Below, one piece after another: positions 36,572 through 45,929 of a stretch of 64,000 nucleotides of DNA. Both the position numbers and the translations under genes were made by a program. The notes below the pieces were generated by a model. It ran no database searches and had not been told where the DNA came from. It worked only from the letters and a program-made list of their open reading frames with translations. Within the stretch, counting starts at the first letter, position 1. Every line of letters begins with the position of its first letter. Source of the DNA: Pontibacter diazotrophicus (lineage in GTDB: Bacteria > Bacteroidota > Bacteroidia > Cytophagales > Hymenobacteraceae); NCBI RefSeq assembly GCF_003367245.1, contig NZ_QRGR01000003.1, positions 186,001-250,000 of the forward strand. The letters run 5' to 3'.

Positions 36572-37738
36572 TTAGCTGGCCGTAACCAGATTTTTTTCTT
36601 CAACTAAAGTATGCAAATCATTGTCCACAACTTCTTTCTTACTATCTGCTATCTGCAGGAAAGAAGCATAAGCTTTATCGAGTGTACCTTTATCAAAATT
36701 GTACCCGATTTTCTGCAGGCGGTAAGCCAGTGCTGCCCGCCCGGATCGTGCCGTCAGCACAATAGACGAATCCGGCACCCCAACATCGCGTGGATCGATG
36801 ATTTCGTATGTCTCGCGATGCTTGATGACACCGTCCTGGTGAATGCCACTGGAGTGGGAGAAAGCGTTTGATCCGACAATAGCCTTGTTCGGCTGCACCG
36901 GCATGCGCATCATGTGCGATACCATGGCCGAAGTTTCCGCCAACAATTTAGAGTTGACGTTGGTGTCAAGTTTCAGGTACGGGTGCTGGCGTAAGATCAT
37001 AACCACCTCCTCTAAGGCTGTGTTTCCTGCGCGCTCACCTACTCCGTTGATGGTGCACTCAATCTGGCGGGCACCGTTCACCACACCTGCAATAGAGTTG
37101 GCAGTAGCCAGCCCTAAATCGTTGTGGCAATGCGTGGAAAGACGGACTCTGTCAATGCCTTTCACGTTTTCGTACAGGTACTTTATTTTTGCACCGTACT
37201 CTTCCGGCAGGCAGTAACCGGTGGTATCCGGGATATTCAACACGGTAGCACCCGCTTTAACGGCTGCCTCGCATATTTTTGCCAGGAATTCATTTTCTGT
37301 TCTTCCGGCGTCTTCTGCATAGAACTCTACATCTTCCACAAAGCTCTTGGCCAAGCGAACCGCCTCTATTGCACGCTCCATCACTTTCTCTTGTGTAGTG
37401 CGCAACTTAAATTTTATATGCGATTCGGAAGTGCCGATACCAGTGTGTATTCTTGGGTTGCGCGCAGTGGCAAGCGCCTCTGCCGCAATGCGTATATCCT
37501 GCTCCACAGCCCTTGACAATCCACAGACCGTAGCTTCCTTTGTCTGTGCCGCTATTGCTTTCACTGCCTCAAAATCCCCAGGGCTTGATACCGGGAAGCC
37601 AGCTTCAATCACATCTACCCCCAGAAGTTCGAGTTGCCGAGCTATTACCAGTTTCTCATCCATGTTCAATTTGCAACCAGGCACTTGCTCGCCATCCCTT
37701 AAGGTGGTGTCAAAGATTTGTATTTTCTGAGCCGACAT
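36572..37738 (-). CDS. leuA: 2-isopropylmalate synthase, short form lacking the regulatory domain
   Basis: A 388-residue DRE-TIM metallolyase that condenses 2-oxoisovalerate with acetyl-CoA in the first leucine step. The [12 protein letters not shown] motif near residue 10, metal-site [13 protein letters not shown] near residue 205 and [13 protein letters not shown] are intact. The barrel and the following helical subdomain ([19 protein letters not shown]) are complete, but the protein stops where the leucine-binding LeuA_dimer domain (about 120 residues) normally begins. It is the first gene of the leu operon. Homocitrate or citramalate synthase activity is possible for short forms, but the operon position favours LeuA. 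Confidence 0.92.
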   Translation of the reverse strand: MSAQKIQIFDTTLRDGEQVPGCKLNMDEKLVIARQLELLGVDVIEAGFPVSSPGDFEAVKAIAAQTKEATVCGLSRAVEQDIRIAAEALATARNPRIHTGIGTSESHIKFKLRTTQEKVMERAIEAVRLAKSFVEDVEFYAEDAGRTENEFLAKICEAAVKAGATVLNIPDTTGYCLPEEYGAKIKYLYENVKGIDRVRLSTHCHNDLGLATANSIAGVVNGARQIECTINGVGERAGNTALEEVVMILRQHPYLKLDTNVNSKLLAETSAMVSHMMRMPVQPNKAIVGSNAFSHSSGIHQDGVIKHRETYEIIDPRDVGVPDSSIVLTARSGRAALAYRLQKIGYNFDKGTLDKAYASFLQIADSKKEVVDNDLHTLVEEKNLVTAS

Positions 37739-37809
37739 ACTTTATTTGATTTATTATTGCAGATATAATTCTTAATAGAAGCGTAAATAAGGATATAAAC
37801 AGCAGCCAC

Positions 37810-37817
37810 CAAAACTA
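37810..37817 (-). promoter_or_regulatory. Possible -7 element of the leu operon promoter
   Basis: The minus strand reads TAGTTTTG, an exact match to the Bacteroidota -7 consensus TAnnTTTG, 72 bases upstream of the leuA ATG. No good TTG was found at the -33 distance, so support is partial. Confidence 0.3.
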
Positions 37818-37903
37818 TTTAAAGTATAGCCTGTTATTTCTAACTTTAGCTTTTACCGCCACAACTAGCTGTATTACAGCCAATTAATCAATTAATTGAT
37901 ACA

Positions 37904-39448
37904 ATGTCTAACAAAACAAATGATCCTGTTTTTCAACTGGTTAAATCCCTTACCAAATCAGAGAAGCGCCATTTCCGGTTGTTTTCCAAAAGGCAAGGCG
38001 TTTCTGAGGGGCTAAAGTTTCTTCAGCTTTTCGATGCCATGGATAGCCAGACAGGGTATGACGAAGAAAAAGTGCTGGCGCTGGCCCCGGACGTAAAAAA
38101 AGTACAACTGGCAAATATGAAGGCCAACCTGTACAAGCAGCTTTTATCCAGCCTTCGCCTGTACCACGCAAACCAAAACCTCGATATCCAACTACACGAG
38201 CAGCTGGATTATGCCCGGGTGCTTTACAATAAAGGATTTTACCAGCAAAGCCTGAAAATGCTTGAAAAGGTAAAGGTGGGGGCACTACAGGCAGAAATGC
38301 CACACATTGCCTTAACCGCTATCGATTTTGAGAAGCTAATCGAGTCGCAGTACATTACCAGAAGCCTAGAGGGAAAAGCAGAGGCGCTTTCTTCTGAAGC
38401 GATTGACACAGCCCTGCATGTATCCCAGATACACTCCCTCTCCAACGCTGCACTACGCCTGTACGGCTTGTATATAAAGGTCGGGCACGCCCGTAATGTG
38501 GAGGAATACAATAGTACAACCGCCTTCTTCAGGGAAAACCTGCCTGTGATAGACCTGGAACGTGCCGGATTCACTGAAAGGCTGTACTACTACCAGGCAC
38601 ACGTCTGGTATAATTATATCATCCAGGATTTTAAAGCCTGCTACAGGTATGCGCAGAAGTGGGTGGATCTGTTTGAGGATAATCCGGAAATGAAGTATAA
38701 GCAGGACATGCTTTATATCAAAGGCCTGCATAATTTACTTCTTGCCCTGTACAACATGCTGTACTACAGCAAGTTTAAAGAAGTACTGCAGAAGCTTGAA
38801 GACTTTGCTGCTGACCCGGAAAGACGCTCCAGCCCAAACTCAGAGATGCTGCTCTTCCTCTTTATCTATACCAACAAGATAAATAACTATTTCCTGGAAG
38901 GAAACTTCACCGAAGGTTTGCAGATAATACCCGAGTTGCTGGAGAACCTGAACCGCTATAAATCGCACCTTGACCCGCACCGCAGGCTTATATTTTATTA
39001 TAAAATAGCCAGCCTCTACTTTGGGAGCGGAGACTTTCATCAGGCCATTAAGTACCTCCAGAAGATCATCTATTACAAAGACATCAGCCTGCGGGAAGAC
39101 CTGCAGTGTTTTGCCCGCATCTTAAACCTTATTGCACACTATGAGGCCGGTGAGGACGAGGTGCTGGAGTATCAGATAAGGTCAGTCTATCGCTTCCTGG
39201 GTAAGATGAACGACCAACAGCAAATGCAGGTGGAGATATTCAAATTCCTGCGCAACTTAGGTGATGTTACGCCCGGGGACTTGAGAGACGCCTTTGCTGC
39301 CCTGAAGGAAAAACTGATGACCATATCCCTGGACCCATACGAAAAGAGACCTTTCCTTTACCTGGACATTATCTCCTGGCTCGAAAGTAAGATAGAAAAC
39401 ATCCCGGTTCAGGAGATTGCAAAAAGAAAGCATAAGGGGATGAAGTAA
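37904..39448 (+). CDS. Large alpha-helical protein, TPR-like, unknown function
   Basis: A 514-residue soluble protein without signal peptide or membrane segment. It is almost all helix, with many paired helices of TPR/SEL-like spacing (YARVLYNKGFYQQSLKMLEKV, YKIASLYFGSGDFHQAIKYLQKI). The N-terminus (DPVFQLVKSLTKSEKRHFRLF) is basic and conserved-looking. No enzymatic motif is visible. It is divergent from leuA with about 165 bases between them and ends before a long inverted repeat. Repeat scaffold is the safest description; I do not know the function. Confidence 0.8.
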   Translation: MSNKTNDPVFQLVKSLTKSEKRHFRLFSKRQGVSEGLKFLQLFDAMDSQTGYDEEKVLALAPDVKKVQLANMKANLYKQLLSSLRLYHANQNLDIQLHEQLDYARVLYNKGFYQQSLKMLEKVKVGALQAEMPHIALTAIDFEKLIESQYITRSLEGKAEALSSEAIDTALHVSQIHSLSNAALRLYGLYIKVGHARNVEEYNSTTAFFRENLPVIDLERAGFTERLYYYQAHVWYNYIIQDFKACYRYAQKWVDLFEDNPEMKYKQDMLYIKGLHNLLLALYNMLYYSKFKEVLQKLEDFAADPERRSSPNSEMLLFLFIYTNKINNYFLEGNFTEGLQIIPELLENLNRYKSHLDPHRRLIFYYKIASLYFGSGDFHQAIKYLQKIIYYKDISLREDLQCFARILNLIAHYEAGEDEVLEYQIRSVYRFLGKMNDQQQMQVEIFKFLRNLGDVTPGDLRDAFAALKEKLMTISLDPYEKRPFLYLDIISWLESKIENIPVQEIAKRKHKGMK

Positions 39449-39567
39449 GGAGAGGGATAGATAGGATTCATAGGCCGCTCCTAATGCAGTATTTCTGAGA
39501 AGCCTTGCTACCTTTTTAGTTGTCTCCTGCTCCTAACTTTGGTAAAGCAAGAGGTAATAAAGCCAAT

Positions 39568-39643
39568 CATCCCTGTCATCCTGAAAAGATCTTGTGAATT
39601 ACCTAAAAGCAACTAACAAGATCCTATCAGGATGACAGGGATG
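39568..39643. repeat. Inverted repeat, 28-base arms with two mismatches
   Basis: Arm 39568-39595 (catccctgtcatcctgaaaa...) pairs with 39616-39643 in 26 of 28 positions, around a 20-base spacer. It lies between the 3' ends of two convergent genes, where it could end transcription from both sides. The sequence looks like a dispersed Bacteroidota intergenic repeat (cctgtcatcctga type), which is inference. Confidence 0.75.
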
Positions 39644-39705
39644 TAAAACTGTTCTTTCTTACAGTTCCTTTTATCAGGCTGTAAAGCGTGAGGAAAAGAT
39701 AATCA

Positions 39706-41946
39706 TTACTGCCTCGATACAAATACAGGCGTCTCCGTTACAATGATTTTCAGCTTTCCGTTCTTCGTCATCACCGTTTCTTTTTTCATTTCGTCGGCAC
39801 CTTCCACGAAAGAATGGACAACAGCTTTGTCAGTTCCCAGGCTCAGTTCATATTCTCCTGTTCTGCTCACCTGGTCTGGTATCCAGAGAACGTAAATTTC
39901 ATTTTTGTTCAGCTCATACACATCAACAGCAGGGTCAGTGTTGAGGGTCTTTTTGTAGGTGTAGCTGCCCATCAGTTTGTTCAACTGCGCTTTGAAATCA
40001 GCCGCTGGCCGGCGCTTGTAGCCATTTACTTTATCAATCTCACCAGAGGTAGAGTACTTACCGGAACTTGGATTAGTCACATCGGTAGCCATGTAAGTAT
40101 AAATCCGGTAAATGCCTAGCCGTGCATAGAGAAGTGCTGCTCTGATACCCCAGTCAGCCTGCGTCTGTAAGATGCTTCTGGTTGGTGTGGCCATCGCTCT
40201 TTGAGGAGACTCGGGATGAATGTCATAGCCTGTTTCAGAAATCTGCACAGGCATGCCCCCGCATTCTTCATACGACAGCTGCAGAAAGTCTTTCGCTCTT
40301 TCTGTTGCGGTAGATAGTTCCGGACAGATTCCGGTGGTGTTTGCTTGCTGGTCCTGCGTTGAGTTGGCGGTATTATGGTACACGTGGTAATCAATGATAT
40401 CAAAAGGCAGGTCTACTACCTTCTGCCCTTTGTCATTCAGTTTATACCCTCTGTTCTCTTTGCTCCAGTCTATCATGCCCCTCATAAACCCGATGTCTCC
40501 TACAAGGCCTCCCACCACTACCTGCATGGACGGATCGGCCGTTTTAACGCCATAGCCCGGCCCCATTTTGCCTTTATGCCCATCGTAGCAGGCAGAGCTT
40601 CTGGCTGCATATTCCCGGCCATTCTGATACGCCTGCCTGCCATGCCAATAGCGATCTGGTTCATTATCTACCTGCATATACTGTACAGTACCCAAACCCG
40701 CTTTAGGTTTGTTAGCAGGTTGATTCGGGTAAAACGGCTTTTCCTTTACTGAAAGAAACTCTTCCGGAATGTCTTTGTTTCTGCCGTAGCGGGCGGAAAT
40801 ACGATAATAAAGGTGAGCTACTTTCTCGTAAGACTTCCAGTCTTCTCCATCCGCATCCCATGCTTTCGGCACATTACTCTCGCCTCTCTGTTCAGGGGGA
40901 TAGTTGGCTTCCTGAAACCAATCGGGTACTTTCTGTGGGCACACCATCACCTCTTTCCCTTCATCGTGCATGCGCTGATAGTAGGTGTCTCTTAAGGCGC
41001 CACCCCAGGCGGAAGGTTCATAAGAAAACTCCCCCTCTTTGCCTTCGAAAGTTTTCCAGTCGGTATAGTCGCGGAAGCAGGTGTATCCCTTTAGGGCCTC
41101 CCATTTATGCTCGGCCACACCGTCCCATACATTCCGTGGGTCTACCACATCCGGCCATAGTATCACCATGCCCAGCATGTTGCCGATTGGAGCCATCTCC
41201 GGCACGTGCGGCGCGGGCTCCTTGTAAGGAAGCCAGTTGCCTGTCAGCCTGATTTCGTTGGGCACGTGGGTGTCTATTTTAAAGATGATATAGGCTACAT
41301 CTATTGCTTCAGGCAATGTATACCTTGCATCCGTATTCTCCGGCGACCAGGACAGCGGGTCCTTTCCTGTAGTCCATTCCCTGAAATCTTTACCGTCAAA
41401 TACTGGGCCTTGCTCCCTTTTCCAGGTGCCATCGGCAACAGCACTTCTGCGGACAAAATAGGTCCGCATCGCTCCTTTTACTATGTCGCCATTACCGTCA
41501 TAGAACTCCATGTTCTCGAGGTTAAACTCCAGTTCTTCCGGAATCCGCACCCACAGCTCAGAGGGCTTTACGAGTGGTGTCCAGTCCAGTACCACGCTGT
41601 TATCTACATCACCGTCAAACAGCTTCAGTACGTCCTGCTGTTTGCTGTGGCTCAGGTGGTATGCCTGGATAAACTCAGAGGGTAGTATACCCTTATACCT
41701 TCCGGAGGGAAGTAAAACAGGGTCATCGTTGGATGCCCCTCCCTGATTTCCGCTAAAAAACTGCCTCGTTTCTCTTAAGAGCACGAATGCGCGGTCCTGC
41801 GTTAGCCGTGCTATTTTCTCTATAGCTTGCCCCTTCATGATTTTAGTCGAAGCATTGTGTTTTACTTCCAGGAATGTAAATCCGCATAAAACCAATACTA
41901 GTCCGAATATCAGGAAAGGGTGGGGCTTAAATGTGTTTAACTTCAT
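39706..41946 (-). CDS. Putative clan GH-A glycoside hydrolase, exported
   Basis: A 746-residue protein with an N-terminal signal anchor (FLIFGLVLVLCGFTFLEV). The first 240 residues form a beta-rich part (LPSGRYKGILPSEFIQAYH..., LELNxENMEFYDGNGD-like), perhaps a carbohydrate-binding or discoidin-like module. A TIM-barrel follows with candidate acid/base Glu in VDNEPDRYW near residue 425 and candidate nucleophile Glu in QISETGYD near residue 570. A small C-terminal beta domain (YELNKNEIYVLWIPDQVS) ends it. The NEP/E pair is typical of clan GH-A, but I cannot assign a family or substrate. The start is the ATG at 41944-41946, just before the signal sequence. Confidence 0.75.
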   Translation of the reverse strand: MKLNTFKPHPFLIFGLVLVLCGFTFLEVKHNASTKIMKGQAIEKIARLTQDRAFVLLRETRQFFSGNQGGASNDDPVLLPSGRYKGILPSEFIQAYHLSHSKQQDVLKLFDGDVDNSVVLDWTPLVKPSELWVRIPEELEFNLENMEFYDGNGDIVKGAMRTYFVRRSAVADGTWKREQGPVFDGKDFREWTTGKDPLSWSPENTDARYTLPEAIDVAYIIFKIDTHVPNEIRLTGNWLPYKEPAPHVPEMAPIGNMLGMVILWPDVVDPRNVWDGVAEHKWEALKGYTCFRDYTDWKTFEGKEGEFSYEPSAWGGALRDTYYQRMHDEGKEVMVCPQKVPDWFQEANYPPEQRGESNVPKAWDADGEDWKSYEKVAHLYYRISARYGRNKDIPEEFLSVKEKPFYPNQPANKPKAGLGTVQYMQVDNEPDRYWHGRQAYQNGREYAARSSACYDGHKGKMGPGYGVKTADPSMQVVVGGLVGDIGFMRGMIDWSKENRGYKLNDKGQKVVDLPFDIIDYHVYHNTANSTQDQQANTTGICPELSTATERAKDFLQLSYEECGGMPVQISETGYDIHPESPQRAMATPTRSILQTQADWGIRAALLYARLGIYRIYTYMATDVTNPSSGKYSTSGEIDKVNGYKRRPAADFKAQLNKLMGSYTYKKTLNTDPAVDVYELNKNEIYVLWIPDQVSRTGEYELSLGTDKAVVHSFVEGADEMKKETVMTKNGKLKIIVTETPVFVSRQ

Positions 41947-42426
41947 GTAATGCGCCGAATGTGATAAGAGCATGTATACTTTTTATGATTAAAAGCGAAA
42001 ACGGGTGATTTCGGGTTCTGACAAGACTCCTACTGAATAAAATAAATGCGCTTCTGCACTAACAACAGCTATGGCAGGGCTTTAAAAGTGTGCATTTGCA
42101 GCTTAAATTAAAAGATTCAAACATGCTCTATGCTAATAAATTATAATGAATGATATATGGGAAAAGCTTTTTCATCCTTTGGAAAAGCAAGTTTCCGTTA
42201 GAGTATAGTACGTGCTTTACAAGGTGTTCTTTTTCGCGGTCTTATTTTACTTCAGAAGAAAAAAATTGTTTCAACTCAGATCTGAGCTGTTCCTTGAGTA
42301 TGGCCTGAAAAGCTTTCATGAGGTAAATGCAGTTAAAATTTTCATGGGCACTATCAGAGGGTTTTACTTAAGCGCCTTCTTAAACAGCTGCTCCTGCCCT
42401 TCCCCTGCCCTTCCATTAGCTAATAA
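41947..42426. other. Intergenic region upstream of the GH-A gene
   Basis: About 480 AT-rich bases between the YdcF-like gene stop and the GH-A gene start. It should contain the GH-A promoter. A 76-codon rightward frame at 42212-42442 runs into the neighbouring gene antisense and has no protein features, so it is not called. Confidence 0.4.
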
Positions 42427-43059
42427 TTATGAAGAGAGGTAGCCTGTGTCCCGCTTATTGAGGTAAACAATCACATCCTCTACAGAGGCGAGATCACCTT
42501 TCTCATGATACTTACGGATGCGCTTCATTTCTCCGGCAATCAGACCGGCCCTTGCAGCCTGCACCTTCCCCTGTGAGTGAACCACTTCCTCTTTCCAAGG
42601 CAAAGCTTTTCCGGGATGGCTGTAGATATGCAGCTCCGGGTAGCTTTGAAGGGCAGCCGTTACAGCGGCCATAAAGGCACGGGGCTGCTGAAAAGGAGAA
42701 GCTGTCACGATAAGGTGCTTATACTGTTGCTTCAGCGCATGTGCCATCAACGACTCTGCCTCAATGCCGGTATGTAATATATCCGTATCTGCCGGCACAG
42801 GAGGTACCGGCTCAAGCAGTTCCACCCCCACCCCTGAATTGACCAGTGCCTTTTCCCAGCTTTCGAAGCCGGGGTATCCACTGATGGGCCCCGTATTCAG
42901 AAACAGCAACTTTTTAGCTCGCTTCTGCTGCAGTAGCTGCCGTGCAACCGCAAACACTGATTCCTGGTTGTCTTCGGTCTGGCCAAAAATGAACAGGGCA
43001 TCTGCAGGTTCTTCAGGTAGCGTATCGCAAAGGGTGCGAATTATCAGTTCTTCTATCAT
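42427..43059 (-). CDS. YdcF/DUF218-like protein
   Basis: A 210-residue soluble protein with the DUF218 (YdcF/ElyC) fold pattern: an initial strand with a Gly turn (DALFIFGQTEDNQ), a helix AVARQLLQQKRAKKLLFLNTG, and the later strand HLIVTASPFQQPRAFMAA carrying the Ser/Arg cluster seen in the family. Unlike envelope-linked members it has no membrane helix. DUF218 proteins have been linked to envelope synthesis and nucleotide binding, but the role here is open. The GH-A gene lies downstream on the same strand, but 480 bases away. Confidence 0.75.
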   Translation of the reverse strand: MIEELIIRTLCDTLPEEPADALFIFGQTEDNQESVFAVARQLLQQKRAKKLLFLNTGPISGYPGFESWEKALVNSGVGVELLEPVPPVPADTDILHTGIEAESLMAHALKQQYKHLIVTASPFQQPRAFMAAVTAALQSYPELHIYSHPGKALPWKEEVVHSQGKVQAARAGLIAGEMKRIRKYHEKGDLASVEDVIVYLNKRDTGYLSS

Positions 43060-43215
43060 AGCTACCCTTATACGGGGAGTGGTTGCACCGGATGCTTTTT
43101 AAATGTACGGAATACCCGACTAGCTAAAAATTAGTGAAGGCACACTTGGTTTGGATGGTGTATGATCTCCTTTACTTCTATGATGTATAGCAGCGTTGAT
43201 CTATCGCGCTATCTT

Positions 43216-43614
43216 TTACTCTCCTTTGGCTGAATAAATTCCTCCAAACCCAAAATCTAAAACAGTTGTTTTGGAATCACTGTTAGCTGAGCCCATCTGT
43301 TCACCATTCTTAATCCCCTGCACCTTACTTATAACTTTACCTTTCTTGGCTTTAGTGGTAACGGTATATTTCCCATTTTTTAAGTTGAGCTTATATGGGG
43401 CCTTCAAATTTTTCTTCTCCATATTAAAAGGTTCGTGGGCTCCATTCTGAGTAAGGATAACACCAGTTACTGATAAATTGAACAGCGCGGGTTTTTGCGT
43501 TGTTGATTCCACTGTTACTTCAAAAGTGTACTCCTCAAAAGCTCTGGTAGGCTCCTGCAGAGAACTCATTAAAAAGCCAAGTGGCAATAATAAAAGAGCA
43601 AGGAGCAATTTCAT
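43216..43614 (-). CDS. Small secreted hypothetical protein
   Basis: A 132-residue protein with a signal peptide (MKLLLALLLLPLGFLMSS). The rest is beta-rich and Lys/Thr-rich (YTFEVTVESTTQK, GKYTVTTKAKKGKVISKVQG). No cysteine, metal site or known domain is visible. A single small beta-sandwich is likely. It is between the fbp gene and the YdcF-like gene on the same strand but with gaps over 140 bases. Unrecognised family. Confidence 0.65.
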   Translation of the reverse strand: MKLLLALLLLPLGFLMSSLQEPTRAFEEYTFEVTVESTTQKPALFNLSVTGVILTQNGAHEPFNMEKKNLKAPYKLNLKNGKYTVTTKAKKGKVISKVQGIKNGEQMGSANSDSKTTVLDFGFGGIYSAKGE

Positions 43615-43756
43615 CTTATTTGATTTTTAGTTGATAAACAGGAGTTCCTTTTGCGCCACACCCACCAATAACTTATAGACTATAAGTAAGTTATAAAAAA
43701 CCCCATTATTACACACACTATTATAAAAAAAACCTTAACTATAATGAATACCACTT

Positions 43757-45730
43757 TTAGCTTTCCAAAGGCTGGAACCGCTCCGTGAGAAGTCCTGATC
43801 GGTAACAGCTTAGCAAATCTTTGAGATCTTCGATCATTGATTTAATCTTATCCCCATCTCTGATGTCTGCTACTTTCAGGGGTTTATCTGAATATGAATA
43901 GAGTGTTTCGCTTGACAGGATGTCAATTTCATCTTCTATCGCTTTTTCAGTGGATTCAAAAGGTAAATGCGCGATGATTTGCTTTCCCAGATCATCAAAT
44001 ATTAAGGTATAACCTGCAATGCCTGTCTCACTCTGGTACGCTTTGGCAAAGCCCCCATCAATCACGATGAGCTTTCCGTTCGCCTTGATAGGGTTTTCCC
44101 CCTTCTTTACCACCACGGGAACGTGGCCATTTATGATGATTGAATTTTCTGCATCCAGGCCAAAATCCTCTAAAATTTTGTTAACGGTTGCTGTGTCATC
44201 CCTATAGTAGTAATAATATCCTTTTGCCTCCTGGTGGATGGAGGGGTCGTTAATAAAATAGCGCTCAAAAGTCGTCATTTTGTCTTTCCCAAATAAAGGC
44301 GACTGAGGCCCTGCCCACAGGTACCACATCATATCGACTGCCAGATCATTTTCGGCCGTGCCCACCATTCCTGAAAAGGCTTCTCGGGCTATTTTGTCCA
44401 GAAAATCCAGGTACTCCCTGCCCTTCAGCTTTTTCCCCAACATTTCTACAAGGGCCAGGTCTCCGTTTTTATCAATCGGAATGCTCCCGTGGAACAGCAG
44501 ACAATCATTAGATATATGATACATTGATCCTTTTTCAAACAGGAACTGGACATGCTCCTTCAGCCTCTTGCTATGCTGAAACGACTCTGAAAGCTGTGCA
44601 ACCAGGTCCTGCTCTTCTTTCGAAAGTTTGGTAGGGTCTGCAGGGTCAATAGTGGGGAAATAGGTATCTTTTAATGCGTAGGTCTTGCCTTCAATCAGTA
44701 TTTCACCTGTGTCAAAGTTGATATTCGACAGCATCTTTCTGTGCGTGAGCCGGAAATCAGGCCTCCGGTCAATCAGTTGTTCCTCCAGCTTGAACTGGAT
44801 AATACTGATGGCTTTGTGCATGATGCGGTTCAGCCAGTGTTCGCTTTCATTGAGCAAATCTTCCGCATTCACCTTGGGATTAAATATCAGGCTTTTGTCT
44901 TCTTTGTAATGCTCCAGCGCAAAGGAGGCCAGCGGTATCAGGTTAATGCCGTAGCCTTTCTCTAAGGTGTCTGTATTTGCATACCGGAGGGAGAGCCTTA
45001 TCACGTTGGCCATACAAGCCAGGGAGCCTGAGGCAGCGCCCATCCACACGATGTCATGATTTCCCCATTGGATGTCGACGGCATGGTAATCTATAAGGCT
45101 ATCCATTACAGTTTCTGCACCGGGGCCTCTGTCGTAAATGTCGCCTATGACATGGATTTTTGAGATAGCAATCCGCTGGATGAACTCTGCTAGGGCGATG
45201 ATCAGCTTATCGCAGGCCCCAATCTCCATCACTGTTCTTAATAACCGCTCATTGTACGCGCTCTTCCTTTCGCCCAAAGCCTCTCCCTGTAACAACTCAG
45301 ATATAATCAAGCCATAATCTCGCGACAAAAGGCGATCTATTTTTCTTTTTGTATAGATGGATGTGAGTTCATAGGCGATAGACAACAGCCTTTTGATGGT
45401 ACTGGTATAGAAATTCTCCCAATCATTATTCTCCCTTTTAATGATCTGCAGCTTTTCATGGGGATAGTATATGAGTGCTGCCAGCCTTCGCAGGTCTTTT
45501 TCACTCAATGTTTCACTAAACAAGTCGCTTATCTTCTGACGAATAAGCCCGGAGCCGTTCCGGAGCATATGCTGAAACGTTTCGTGCTCCCCATGTATGT
45601 CACTTATAAATAGTTCGGGGCTTTTTGGGAGTGATAACAAAGCTTCCAGGAGAATGATCTCCTTCCCTACCTGAGCGGCATTGGGAAAGCGGTTCGACAG
45701 TAACTTTAAATATTTCGGATCATTTTTCAT
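43757..45730 (-). CDS. fbp: Fructose-1,6-bisphosphatase, class III
   Basis: A 657-residue class III (Firmicutes/Bacteroidota-type) fructose bisphosphatase, the gluconeogenic step F1,6P2 to F6P. The metallophosphatase motifs are seen in order: ISDIHGEHE near residue 42, VIGDIYDRGPGAE near residue 195, WGNHDIVWMGAASGS near residue 222, and INGHVPV near residue 535. Length is normal for this class, which is unrelated to E. coli Fbp. It begins 199 bases after glpF on the same strand, so it may be read through from the glycerol operon. The order fits use of glycerol as a gluconeogenic carbon source. Confidence 0.94.
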   Translation of the reverse strand: MKNDPKYLKLLSNRFPNAAQVGKEIILLEALLSLPKSPELFISDIHGEHETFQHMLRNGSGLIRQKISDLFSETLSEKDLRRLAALIYYPHEKLQIIKRENNDWENFYTSTIKRLLSIAYELTSIYTKRKIDRLLSRDYGLIISELLQGEALGERKSAYNERLLRTVMEIGACDKLIIALAEFIQRIAISKIHVIGDIYDRGPGAETVMDSLIDYHAVDIQWGNHDIVWMGAASGSLACMANVIRLSLRYANTDTLEKGYGINLIPLASFALEHYKEDKSLIFNPKVNAEDLLNESEHWLNRIMHKAISIIQFKLEEQLIDRRPDFRLTHRKMLSNINFDTGEILIEGKTYALKDTYFPTIDPADPTKLSKEEQDLVAQLSESFQHSKRLKEHVQFLFEKGSMYHISNDCLLFHGSIPIDKNGDLALVEMLGKKLKGREYLDFLDKIAREAFSGMVGTAENDLAVDMMWYLWAGPQSPLFGKDKMTTFERYFINDPSIHQEAKGYYYYYRDDTATVNKILEDFGLDAENSIIINGHVPVVVKKGENPIKANGKLIVIDGGFAKAYQSETGIAGYTLIFDDLGKQIIAHLPFESTEKAIEDEIDILSSETLYSYSDKPLKVADIRDGDKIKSMIEDLKDLLSCYRSGLLTERFQPLES

Positions 45731-45929
45731 AGGATATCAGGGCTTAAGCGCATCGTCGCAGCTTCATAAGCCCATATCTAAATAGTTTACAAAGCCTGTT
45801 AATGCCAATCGTGCACGCGTAAAAAGAATGTCATGCTTTTTTACGAGGTCTGGAAACAAATAATTGTCCTATGCTCCATTTTGAAGTGACTGCCCTTTAT
45901 ATTCTCTTCAGCTAGAGGCTATAACAGCA

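Noticed and set aside
42212-42442. Rightward 76-codon frame in the gap upstream of the GH-A gene
   Set aside because: It overlaps the end of the YdcF-like gene antisense, and the composition is AT-driven rather than protein-like.
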